A DNA stretch of 64,000 bases, from positions 372,001-436,000 of the forward strand of contig NC_014838.1 of NCBI RefSeq assembly GCF_000175935.2, given 5' to 3'. The notes beneath the pieces were generated by a model. It did not search any database, had not been told where the DNA came from, and saw only the letters and a program-made list of their open reading frames with translations. Each line of letters opens with the position of its first letter. The first letter of the stretch is position 1. Of the stretch, positions 33,592 to 41,455 are shown in pieces. The position numbers were made by a program, and so were the translations under genes. This DNA is from Pantoea sp. At-9b. Its GTDB lineage: Bacteria; Pseudomonadota; Gammaproteobacteria; Enterobacterales; Enterobacteriaceae.

Positions 33592-33617
33592 GATTGTATT
33601 TGTTGATTCATAAAATC
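33592..33617 (+). promoter_or_regulatory. putative GntR-regulon operator, site 2
   Basis: ATTGTATTTGTTGATTCATA starts at 33593 in the promoter of the ABC-transporter operon. It shares ATTGTATTNGTTGANTCAT with site 3 at 41416, 8 kb away. Confidence 0.55.
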
Positions 33618-33641
33618 CAATATATTAACCAGGAGACGACG

Positions 33642-34454
33642 ATGCCCAGCTCTTATTTCACCTTAAACCGCCTGCGCGGAATGATGTTCAGCCTGGCGTT
33701 GCTGCCCGTGATCAGCCATGCCGCCGTGGAAAGTGTCAGCCCCGGCAAACTGACGTATGGCACGGCAGCCACCTTTATGCCGTTCGAGTTTGTGAAAGAC
33801 GGCAAGCTCACCGGCTTTGATATCGATCTCATCACCGCGCTGAGCAAGCACCTGGATCTGACGCCTGCGCCGATGGCGATGGAGTTCAAAGGCTTGATCC
33901 CGGCGTTACAGGGGAAACGCCTCGACATCATTAACTCGGCGATGTACGTCAACCCGACCCGTGCCGCCCAGGTGGATTTTGTTCCTTATCTGAAGATCGG
34001 CAGCCGCGTGGTGGTGCGTAAGGGCAACCCTGCCGGCATTACCGGTCGCGATATGTCGCTGTGTGGCAAAAACATCGCTGTCACCCTCGGTGGTATCGAA
34101 GAGAGCCAGGCGCGTGTGGACAACAAAAACTGCGTCGCGGCCAACAAGGCGGCCATCAACGTGCTGACCTTCCCGGCGGCCACTGACTCTGCGGTGGCCG
34201 TAGCACAAGGCCGCGCCGATGCCGAATTCCTCTCAACGCCGGGCACGCTGGCGCTGTTCAGCGAGAAACCGGATGTGTTCGCCGCAGTTGGCCCGGAGTT
34301 CGAAGCCGACACCCATATCGCCTTTGCGGTACGTAAAGGTGATGCCGAAACCAAAGCGCAACTGGAGAAGGGGCTGCAAAGCTTGGTGAAAGATGGCACC
34401 TACAAGCAACTGATTGAGAAATGGAACTTCCCGGATTCCGTTGCCATTTTCTGA
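33642..34454 (+). CDS. polar amino-acid-type ABC transporter, substrate-binding protein
   Basis: About 270 aa from the ATG at 33642 (CAGGAG 8 nt upstream). Signal peptide ending ISHAA. The mature protein has the family-3 solute-binding (SBP_bac_3) pattern: LTYGTAATFMPFEFVKDGKL, GFDIDLITALSKHL, DIINSAMYVNPTRA, and C-terminal LVKDGTYKQLIEKW. Two Cys (SLCGKN and KNCVAAN) could form a disulfide, as in this family. It binds an amino acid or amino-acid-like compound in the periplasm for the permease and ATPase encoded next. First gene of a seven-gene operon. Confidence 0.9.
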   Translation: MPSSYFTLNRLRGMMFSLALLPVISHAAVESVSPGKLTYGTAATFMPFEFVKDGKLTGFDIDLITALSKHLDLTPAPMAMEFKGLIPALQGKRLDIINSAMYVNPTRAAQVDFVPYLKIGSRVVVRKGNPAGITGRDMSLCGKNIAVTLGGIEESQARVDNKNCVAANKAAINVLTFPAATDSAVAVAQGRADAEFLSTPGTLALFSEKPDVFAAVGPEFEADTHIAFAVRKGDAETKAQLEKGLQSLVKDGTYKQLIEKWNFPDSVAIF

Positions 34455-34484
34455 TGCGTTTCAAGCCGTTAACCGGAGATAGCT

Positions 34485-35210
34485 ATGTCGATTGATTTAA
34501 TGTGGCAGTACTTCCTTTCCCCTGAGTTTTTGCAGGGTGCATGGATGACACTGTTAATCACCCTCTGCTCACTGTTGTGTGGCGTGGTGCTGGGTCTGGT
34601 ACTGGCCCTGCTACAGGAAGCGCCTTTCCGTGCTGGAAAGGGACTGGCGTTTTTCTACCTGTGGCTGTTTCGCGGCACGCCAGTGCTGTTCCAGATCATC
34701 TTTGTCTACAACGTGCTGCCAGGCTTCGGCTTACGCTTCTCCGCGTTTACCTGTGCAGTGCTGGCGCTTTCGCTTAATGAAGGCGCGTATATGGCGGAAA
34801 TTCTGCGTTCAGGGTTGCAGGCGGTGAAAAGCGGGCAACGTACTGCCGGTATGGCGCTGGGTATGACCAACGCGCAGATCATGCGCAAGATCGTGTTACC
34901 GCAGGCGGCGCGCATTGTGCTGCCGCCCATGGGTAACCAGATGATCAGCATGCTCAAATCGAGCGCGCTGGTGTCGGTGATTGCGGTACAGGAGCTGCTG
35001 CTGGTGGCAAACCAGACCGCCAGCGCCAGCTTCCGCTACTTTGAAGCGCTGTGCGCCGCCGGGATCTACTATCTGTTGCTCACCACGTTGTTCATGATTT
35101 TCCAGTCATGGCTGGAGCGCACGCTCGATCCAAAGCAGCGTCGCCGCAAAAGCCAGAAAGCACAATCCCACGACCTGAAACTGCCTAAACCCGCCCGGGA
35201 GGTGTCATGA
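34485..35210 (+). CDS. polar amino-acid-type ABC transporter, permease
   Basis: 241 aa. Around five TM helices; the EAA-type motif AGMALGMTNAQIMRKIVLPQ contacts the ATPase, and RGTPVLFQIIFVYN is the HisMQ/GltJK signature. Single permease gene, so it probably works as a homodimer. Start follows the binding-protein gene by 30 nt with GGAGATAGCT upstream; the stop overlaps the ATPase start in ATGA. Confidence 0.92.
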   Translation: MSIDLMWQYFLSPEFLQGAWMTLLITLCSLLCGVVLGLVLALLQEAPFRAGKGLAFFYLWLFRGTPVLFQIIFVYNVLPGFGLRFSAFTCAVLALSLNEGAYMAEILRSGLQAVKSGQRTAGMALGMTNAQIMRKIVLPQAARIVLPPMGNQMISMLKSSALVSVIAVQELLLVANQTASASFRYFEALCAAGIYYLLLTTLFMIFQSWLERTLDPKQRRRKSQKAQSHDLKLPKPAREVS

Positions 35211-35953
35211 ACCATGAACGCAAACCGTTGCTGGAGATGATCGGCATCGACAAAACCTTTGGTCGTCAGACCGTATTGAAAAATTGTTCGCTGAGCGTCA
35301 ATCGCGGTGAAACCGTGGTGCTGATTGGTCCGTCCGGTTCGGGCAAATCCACGCTACTGCGTTGCGTCAATTTGCTGTCGCCAGCAGATAGCGGCGATGT
35401 GTTTTTTGCCCGCCAGAACATCAGCCGGGGTGAAGTGCCGCCGCATCAGCTCCGACAGCGTATTGGCATGGTGTTTCAGAATTACGAGCTGTTTTCCCAT
35501 CTCACTGCGGCGGAAAACATCATGCTGGCCCCGATGACGGTACTGGGTGTGAACCGCATCGAGGCACGGAAGCAGGCGGAAGCGCTGCTGGCAAAGGTAC
35601 GCATCAACGATCGCGCCGATCACTTCCCGGATGAACTGTCCGGTGGTCAGCAGCAGCGCGTAGCGATTGCCCGGGCGCTGGCGATGAAACCTGAACTGAT
35701 GTTGTACGACGAGCCGACGTCGGCGCTTGACCCGGAGATGATCCGTGAAGTGCTGGACGTGATGGCGGAGCTGAGCGCCGAAGGCATGACCAGCATGGTG
35801 GTGACCCACGAGATGGGTTTTGCGCGCCGCGCCGCCAATCAAATCCTGTTTATGGAAGAGGGCGAAATTCTCGAACGCGCCAGCGCCCAGGACTTTTTTA
35901 CCGGTCAGGTCAGCGAACGTGCCAAACGTTTCCTCGACCAGATTTTACATTAA
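35207..35953 (+). CDS. polar amino-acid-type ABC transporter, ATPase
   Basis: 248 aa, complete ABC domain: Walker A GPSGSGKST, Q-loop MVFQNYELFSHLT, signature LSGGQQQRVAIARAL, Walker B LMLYDEPTSALD, switch His in VVTHEMG. GlnQ/HisP class, energising uptake of the compound bound by the 33642 protein. Start overlaps the permease stop by 4 nt, and a peptidase-like gene begins 13 nt after the stop. Confidence 0.94.
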   Translation: MNHERKPLLEMIGIDKTFGRQTVLKNCSLSVNRGETVVLIGPSGSGKSTLLRCVNLLSPADSGDVFFARQNISRGEVPPHQLRQRIGMVFQNYELFSHLTAAENIMLAPMTVLGVNRIEARKQAEALLAKVRINDRADHFPDELSGGQQQRVAIARALAMKPELMLYDEPTSALDPEMIREVLDVMAELSAEGMTSMVVTHEMGFARRAANQILFMEEGEILERASAQDFFTGQVSERAKRFLDQILH

Positions 35954-35966
35954 TAGCGGAGTACCT

Positions 35967-37142
35967 ATGAGTCGTTACCAGGCAGACAGTGTGCGCATGA
36001 AGCGGGATCTTGCCGCGCTGGTCGCCATCAACACCGAAAACCCGCCGGGCCATGAACGCGAGGCGGCGGAATGCGTTGCGGCATGGTTACGTGAGGCGGG
36101 TTTTGATCTCTCCTTCAGTGAATACGCACCGGGACGCACCAATGTCATCGCGTTGCTGAAAAACGGTGCCGGTCCCTGTTTTGCCTTCAACACCCATCTC
36201 GACACCGTGCCTGCGGGCAGCGGCTGGTCGAGCGATCCCTTTACCCTGACTGAACGCGATGGACGTTTATACGGTCGCGGTGCCTGTGATGCCAAAGGTC
36301 CGTTGGTGGCGATGGTTGAAGCGCTGCGGATGCTGGCGGCCAGCCGCCATAGCTGGTCTGGCACGCTGATGGGCGTGTTCACTGCTGACGAAGAAGTGGC
36401 GAGTGAAGGGGCGAAATTTTACGTTCGCGACCAGCCGCCCGCTATTGACTTCGCGGTGATTGGCGAGCCGACCTCCAATGCCACGTTCTCGGCACATAAA
36501 GGCAGCCTGCGCCCACGCGTGCGGGTGAAAGGGGTGACGGCGCATTCCGGCACGCCGGAATTGGGCATCAACGCCATTTACCAGTCGGCAAAGCTGCTGG
36601 GACTGATCGAAGCCGCCCATCATCAGCAGGTGCGCTGCCGCTGCCATGCGCTGGTGGGTAACGCCAGCCTGACCGTCACCCGCGTGCACGGCGGCCATGC
36701 CGACAACGTGGTGCCGGACAGCTGCGAATTGCTGCTGGATCGTCGCATGGTGCCCGGTGAAGACGAGACAGCGGTGCAAGCCGAGCTGCAACAACTGTTG
36801 GATCACGCCCGGGCGCATTCCGGCGTTGAAGCGGAAATCATCGCCTGGCAGCCCACCACGGGCGGTGCCACCGAAACCGACAGCAGCGAAGCCATTGTGC
36901 AGCACAGCCTTGAGGCCTGTCGTCGCCACGGCCAGCCTGAACCCGGCCCGTTTGGTTTTCAGGGCGGCTGCGATCTGGTGCATTTCCGCACCCTCGGTGC
37001 CAAAGGCGTGGTGATCGGCCCCGGTGCGCTGGCGGTGGCGCATAAGCCGGATGAGTTTGTTCCGGTGGAAGAGTTCATCGCCGCCGCCAGCATCTACCTT
37101 GATATCGCGCTGGCGATGCTGCCCGTGGAGGCCCGCGCGTGA
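35967..37142 (+). CDS. M20-family amidohydrolase/deacylase (ArgE/DapE type)
   Basis: 391 aa from the ATG at 35967 (AGCGGAG upstream). Two-zinc M20 fold: FNTHLDTVPAG (metal His/Asp), GRGACDAKGP (bridging Asp), TADEEVASEGA (catalytic Glu pair), GEPT, and the dimerisation domain with VKGVTAHSGTPELGINAIY. C-terminal GPGALAVAHKPDEFV gives the last metal His. It removes an N-acyl or carbamoyl group from an amino acid-like substrate. Positioned right after the transporter, it is likely the first step acting on the imported compound, or a step releasing an amino group later. Overlaps the next gene by 4 nt. Confidence 0.85.
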   Translation: MSRYQADSVRMKRDLAALVAINTENPPGHEREAAECVAAWLREAGFDLSFSEYAPGRTNVIALLKNGAGPCFAFNTHLDTVPAGSGWSSDPFTLTERDGRLYGRGACDAKGPLVAMVEALRMLAASRHSWSGTLMGVFTADEEVASEGAKFYVRDQPPAIDFAVIGEPTSNATFSAHKGSLRPRVRVKGVTAHSGTPELGINAIYQSAKLLGLIEAAHHQQVRCRCHALVGNASLTVTRVHGGHADNVVPDSCELLLDRRMVPGEDETAVQAELQQLLDHARAHSGVEAEIIAWQPTTGGATETDSSEAIVQHSLEACRRHGQPEPGPFGFQGGCDLVHFRTLGAKGVVIGPGALAVAHKPDEFVPVEEFIAAASIYLDIALAMLPVEARA

Positions 37143-38239
37143 AGGCGCAACTGTGGCGCGGCGACCTGCATTACGCCGGGGTGACCTTGCATACCGCCGC
37201 GTCTGGCGCGGTGCATGCGCTCGATACCCTGTGGTTGCAACTGAGTGACAACGGGTGCACCGGCACAGGCGAAGTGCGGCTCAACATCACCTATCTGCAC
37301 GGCTACAGCGCACAACAGGTGTTAGACAATCTGCTGTCGATGCTGACGCAGTGGGACTGGCACGCGGAGGCACGCACGCTGCTGGCGGCAGTACACGCGG
37401 CTGACAGCCCGCTGCTGGCACCCGCACGCATGCTGCTGGATATGGCGCTGCATGATCTGTTGGCGCGTGAGCAGGGGGGCAGCCTCGCGGCCTGGCTGGG
37501 CGCAGCGGCGACGCCCGCGACGTTCACCACTAACCAGACGCTGTTCTGGGGCAGCGAAGCACAGATGCTGACGCAGGCGCAGGGCTATGTCGAACGGGGT
37601 TTTACCCAGCTAAAACTGCGCACCGGCGTGGCGGATTTCGCCACCGATCTGGCGCGCCTGGAAGCGCTGCGTGCGGCTTTTGGCGATCGCATCTCGCTGG
37701 CGATTGACGTCAACGGCCAATGGTCGCTGGACGACGCGCATCGGGCCTTGCCGCAGCTGCATGCCCTCGGGCTGAGCTATATCGAGCAGCCGCTGGCCCC
37801 GGCCAACGATCGCCATCTGGCGGAGCTGGCGCAGTACGGCCTGCCAATCATGCTGGATGAAAGCCTCAACAGCGCCGCCGCCATTGATCGCCTGATCGCG
37901 GCACAGGGCGCGTTGTGGGGCCATCTCAAGCTGGTGAAGTTAGGCGGGTTAGCGCCGACGCTGGCGGCGGCACGTCGTCTGCAAGACGCGGGTATCCCGT
38001 TCATGATCGGCCAGATGAATGAAGGCCATGCCGCCACGGCGGCAGCATTGCAGTTGTGCCGTGTGCTGCAACCGGCGTTTGCCGAACTGTATGGCGCGGA
38101 TGGCCTGATCGACGATCCGGTCAGTGGTCTCTCCTATGCCTGCGGCAAGGTTGCCGTAAATGATTCTCCCGGCCTGGGCGTGCAGTTCGCTGCCGACCGC
38201 GCCACTTTCCTTCAGGAGTTTAGTGATGCAACAGCTTAG
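37139..38239 (+). CDS. enolase-superfamily enzyme (mandelate racemase/muconate lactonising group)
   Basis: 366 aa from a GTG overlapping the previous stop. N-terminal capping domain followed by the barrel: K159-x-R161 (QLKLRTG), the metal ligands D190 (AIDVNGQW), E216 (YIEQPL) and D240 (MLDESL), and K264 (HLKLVKLGG) on the opposite strand. The second Lys of the family KxK is Arg here. This pattern fits the MLE/dipeptide-epimerase/N-acylamino-acid racemase branch (1,1-proton abstraction and epimerisation or dehydration) but not a specific member. The 14-nt overlap with the following M24 gene shows coupling. Confidence 0.85.
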   Translation: MKAQLWRGDLHYAGVTLHTAASGAVHALDTLWLQLSDNGCTGTGEVRLNITYLHGYSAQQVLDNLLSMLTQWDWHAEARTLLAAVHAADSPLLAPARMLLDMALHDLLAREQGGSLAAWLGAAATPATFTTNQTLFWGSEAQMLTQAQGYVERGFTQLKLRTGVADFATDLARLEALRAAFGDRISLAIDVNGQWSLDDAHRALPQLHALGLSYIEQPLAPANDRHLAELAQYGLPIMLDESLNSAAAIDRLIAAQGALWGHLKLVKLGGLAPTLAAARRLQDAGIPFMIGQMNEGHAATAAALQLCRVLQPAFAELYGADGLIDDPVSGLSYACGKVAVNDSPGLGVQFAADRATFLQEFSDATA

Positions 38240-39395
38240 TAATGTGGTTCAGGGCAGTGAATCCGCCTTCAGTGCGGACGAGTATGCACTGCGTATCCAG
38301 CGCACCCGTGAGCGTCTTAACGCTGCCGGTGTCGATGTGATGATCGTCACCGGGCCGGAAAACATTTTCTGGCTCACCGGTCAGCAAACCCCCGGTTATT
38401 ACACCTTCCAGGCGCTGCTGCTGCCGGTAGAAGGCGAGCCGGTGTTTGTCATTCGCCAACTGGAATATTTCAACTTTATCGCCAACACCTTTATCGCGGA
38501 TGCCGCCATCTATCAGGATGGCGATAACCCGGTGGATTTCCTGGTCGGCATGCTGCAACAAAAAGGCTGGCTAAATAAGCGTATCGGGTTAGATAAACGC
38601 GGCTGGTTCCTGCCGATTGCCGTGTACGAACTGCTGCAAAGCAAACTCGGCAGCATCGCGGATACTGCGGGGGTGATTGAGCCGCTGCGTGCGGTGAAAT
38701 CGGCTGCGGAAGTGGAAAAAATCGCTACTGCTGCCCGTTATGTTGATGCCGGGATGCGTGCTGGGATGGCGGCGGTCCGCAGCGGCAGCGACGAAAACGC
38801 ACTGGTATCGGCAATGATGGGGGCGGCGATCGCTGCCGGTTCTGAATATGTTGGCATGGAGCCGCTGGTCTCCAGCGGACCGCGCAGCGGCGTACCGCAC
38901 GGCACCTGGCGTCGGCGCGTGTTGCAGGATAATGAACCGGTGTTCCTCGAAATGGCTGCTGCACATGATCGTTACCATGCCGCGCTGATGCGTTCGGCGT
39001 GGATTGGCCGCCCACCGGCGATTGCCATCGAAATGGAAAAGGTGTGTCAGGAAGCCTTGCAGGCGGCGCTGGATGCTATCCGCCCGGGAGCGACCTGTGC
39101 CGAACCGCATCTGGCCTGCCAGAAAGTGATTGATCGCGCAGGCTTTACCGACAACTTCAAAAAACGCACCGGTTACTCCATCGGCGTGTCGTTTGCACCT
39201 GACTGGGGCGAAGGCGGCATCCTCAGCCTGTACAGCGGTGTCACCACCGAATTGCAACCCGGTATGACGTTCCACATCCCCCCGGCGCTGCGTATTTACG
39301 GTGAATTCACCGTCGGCGTCAGCGAAACCGTGGTGGTGACGGAAACCGGTTATCGCCAGCTTGGCAGTCTCGCTCGTCCATTAACTTTGCTGTAA
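38226..39395 (+). CDS. M24-family hydrolase, ectoine hydrolase/creatinase-like (metal ligands lost)
   Basis: About 389 aa from the ATG at 38226 (CAGGAG upstream). N-terminal creatinase domain with ENIFWLTGQQTPGYYTFQA and the pita-bread domain with GYSIGVSFAPDWGEGGILSL, MTFHIPPALRIYGEF and GVSETVVVTETGY, all close to ectoine hydrolase DoeA/EutD and creatinase. The metal-ligand Asp pair of true aminopeptidases is replaced (LEMAAAHDRYHAALM), as in the metal-free creatinase group. It should therefore hydrolyse a C-N bond in a cyclic amidine, guanidine or lactam rather than a peptide. The compound itself is unknown. Followed 9 nt later by the lyase gene. Confidence 0.83.
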   Translation: MQQLSNVVQGSESAFSADEYALRIQRTRERLNAAGVDVMIVTGPENIFWLTGQQTPGYYTFQALLLPVEGEPVFVIRQLEYFNFIANTFIADAAIYQDGDNPVDFLVGMLQQKGWLNKRIGLDKRGWFLPIAVYELLQSKLGSIADTAGVIEPLRAVKSAAEVEKIATAARYVDAGMRAGMAAVRSGSDENALVSAMMGAAIAAGSEYVGMEPLVSSGPRSGVPHGTWRRRVLQDNEPVFLEMAAAHDRYHAALMRSAWIGRPPAIAIEMEKVCQEALQAALDAIRPGATCAEPHLACQKVIDRAGFTDNFKKRTGYSIGVSFAPDWGEGGILSLYSGVTTELQPGMTFHIPPALRIYGEFTVGVSETVVVTETGYRQLGSLARPLTLL

Positions 39396-39404
39396 GGAAC
39401 TTTC

Positions 39405-40328
39405 ATGAAAGACATTAACGAATGCCGTGAACGCCTGCGTGGCATTTTCAACATCACCGTCACGCCGTTTGATGCGGCAGGCGCGATCGATTTCGCCGCG
39501 CTGCGCGCAAACATCGAGCGTGTCATTGGTTTGGGTTATGACGGCATTCTGATTGGCGGGACTTACGGTGAGTTTCCGGTGATGTCGCTGGCGGAACGCC
39601 GCGAGTTATTCCATCAGGTGATGGACTGCGTGCAGGATCGTATCCCGGTGATGCTGTGTAGCGCCAGTTCCGATCCGCGCGATGCCCGTGAACTCACCCA
39701 ACTGGCGGGCGAACTCGGTGGCTTGCCGATGGTCACCGCGCCCTACGTCAGTGAAATCACCGACGCACAAATCCTGGCCTATTTCAAAGAGATGGCGCCG
39801 TTATCCCCAACCGGCATCCTGGTGTACAACGCGCCGGGTATCGGTATTACGCTCTCACCCGCCTTGCTGGAGCAGTTGGCGGATGTGGCAGGCGTCGTCG
39901 GGATCAAGCAGGGCGATCTCAACCCGACGGCCATCGACCAGATTGCTAACCGCCTGCGCGGTCGTCTGCGTCTGTTCTGTGCCTCGGATTTGGCGTTCCT
40001 CGGCCCGATGATGGCCGGTTTTGATGGTATCAGCACCACTAACAGCGGCGCGTTACCAGAACTGGTGTTAGCCACCTTCCGCGCGGTGGAAAAAGGTGAT
40101 GCGGCGACGGCACGCGATCTTCATCAGCTGTGGTACGACTACCGCGCGCTGGCACGTCAGCACGGTCAACCGCAACTGGTCAAAGCGGCGATGGCATTGC
40201 GCGGTTTTAACGCGGGTCAGGTCCGTGCGCCCTTGCTGCCGATCTCGGCTGACGCGCAGGCGCAGCTTGCCAGCGTGATGCGCAAGCTGGCAAGCGATGC
40301 GCGGACCGGCGTTAGCCTCGCTGACTGA
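39405..40328 (+). CDS. DapA/NanA-family aldolase or lyase
   Basis: 307 aa. Class I aldolase barrel with GGTYGE at 51-56 (the family GTTGE loop), Y141 (LVYNAPG) and the Schiff-base K168 (VGIKQGD). This family includes dihydrodipicolinate synthase, N-acetylneuraminate lyase and 2-keto-3-deoxy-acid aldolases/dehydratases. In a degradative operon it likely cleaves or dehydrates an alpha-keto acid produced from the imported compound. Not biosynthetic DapA: the context and Gly-Gly-Thr-Tyr loop differ. Ends overlapping the convergent amidotransferase-like gene by 17 nt. Confidence 0.85.
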   Translation: MKDINECRERLRGIFNITVTPFDAAGAIDFAALRANIERVIGLGYDGILIGGTYGEFPVMSLAERRELFHQVMDCVQDRIPVMLCSASSDPRDARELTQLAGELGGLPMVTAPYVSEITDAQILAYFKEMAPLSPTGILVYNAPGIGITLSPALLEQLADVAGVVGIKQGDLNPTAIDQIANRLRGRLRLFCASDLAFLGPMMAGFDGISTTNSGALPELVLATFRAVEKGDAATARDLHQLWYDYRALARQHGQPQLVKAAMALRGFNAGQVRAPLLPISADAQAQLASVMRKLASDARTGVSLAD

Positions 40329-41388
40329 GGGCGGCCGCCAGGAAAGCGGTAATCAGCGGGTGTGGGGCATCCGGGCGTGATGCCAGTTCAGGATGTCCCT
40401 GCACCCCTTGCCAGAAAGGATGATTGGGCAGGGTTATCGCCTCAACGATATCGCCCGTGCGGGCGTTAACCTGCACGCCGCTGGCCTTCAGTTGCGGTAG
40501 CAATGCAGGGTTGAAGCAGTAACGGTGGTTGTAGTGCATTTCCCCGTCAGCAAAGGGCAGCACACCGCAACGATGACGGCGATCGGCAAAGGGGATAAAG
40601 CTATGCAAAGCGGCATCAGGTGCCACTTCTGCGAGGATCGCCCCGGCATAGCCCGGCTGCTGGCGGACTGCGGCGGTACTCATGCTTTGCATCCCGAGGC
40701 ACAGGCCAAGGCTGGGGAGAGAACGGCTTTGGGTTGCCTGTGCCACGCGGATTTGTCCCTGTACCGCTGCCATCGAGGACCCGCCCGGTAGCAGCACGCC
40801 GTGCAGGTCATCCAGTTCGTGCAGGTCAGCGGACAGGGTGGCTGGCGGCAGAAAATGGATATCGAGCGTCAGGTGTAACGCCGCAGCGGCATCACCCAAC
40901 GCCGCCAGCGTGGCGGGATAGGCCTGGCGATGATCGGCTTCCCGGCCAATCAAGCCAATGTGTAGCCGGGTGCCAGCCTCCACCGTTGGCGTGGCGGACC
41001 AGCGGCCATAGCGATCGATGTGCAGCGTCAGCAGATTTTGCGCGGCACCGCGCAGCGTCAGCGTCTGACCCGCATCATGGCTGAACAGGCGTTCACCGGG
41101 CAGATCGGCGATCTCGGCGGCGCGTGTGGCGGGTAACACAATCACGGCGTCAGCCTGCGGCAATGCGCTGCCAGCGCTGACTTCCTGTTGCAGCGTATCG
41201 CTGCGGTACAAACCGCTGGTGACGCAGTAACCGGCACGGGCCACGTGCTGATGGCTATCAGGCACATCGCCGGTGAAGTCAGGGCGCAGGCTCCATAGCG
41301 GCAGTTTGAGTTGGTTAGCCCACTGGCTGGCGGTGACACCGTAACGGGCCGGTAAGGGTGAATCATCAAGAATGAATATGAGTGACAC
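40312..41388 (-). CDS. stand-alone CTP-synthase-like glutamine amidotransferase
   Basis: About 358 aa from a GTG at 41388 (AGGA 8 nt before); the longer ATG at 41445 would lie inside the shared operator. The C-terminal ~200 residues match the class-I GATase of CTP synthase: nucleophile Cys in GLCLGMQS, catalytic His/Glu in QGHPELASRP. The synthetase domain is missing; the N-terminal ~165 residues are of unknown function (LPARYGVTASQWANQLKLPL). The protein may hydrolyse a gamma-glutamyl or amide bond. Divergent from the aminotransferase gene and sharing the ATTGTAT motif. Confidence 0.75.
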   Translation of the reverse strand: MSLIFILDDSPLPARYGVTASQWANQLKLPLWSLRPDFTGDVPDSHQHVARAGYCVTSGLYRSDTLQQEVSAGSALPQADAVIVLPATRAAEIADLPGERLFSHDAGQTLTLRGAAQNLLTLHIDRYGRWSATPTVEAGTRLHIGLIGREADHRQAYPATLAALGDAAAALHLTLDIHFLPPATLSADLHELDDLHGVLLPGGSSMAAVQGQIRVAQATQSRSLPSLGLCLGMQSMSTAAVRQQPGYAGAILAEVAPDAALHSFIPFADRRHRCGVLPFADGEMHYNHRYCFNPALLPQLKASGVQVNARTGDIVEAITLPNHPFWQGVQGHPELASRPDAPHPLITAFLAAALSQRG

Positions 41389-41415
41389 GGCGATTTCCTG
41401 CTGATGTTGGATGAA

Positions 41416-41445
41416 CAATTGTATTAGTTGAATCATTAGATACAA
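41416..41445. promoter_or_regulatory. putative GntR-regulon operator, site 3
   Basis: ATTGTATTAGTTGAATCATT begins at 41418 in the divergent promoter region of the amidotransferase and aminotransferase genes. Matches site 2 at 17 of 20 positions. Confidence 0.55.
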
Positions 41446-41455
41446 AAGAGGATTT

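Noticed and set aside
35820..35966. Longer start for the M20 gene at 35820
   Set aside because: Overlaps the ATPase coding sequence by 134 nt; the ATG at 35967 has an upstream ribosome site and matches family length.
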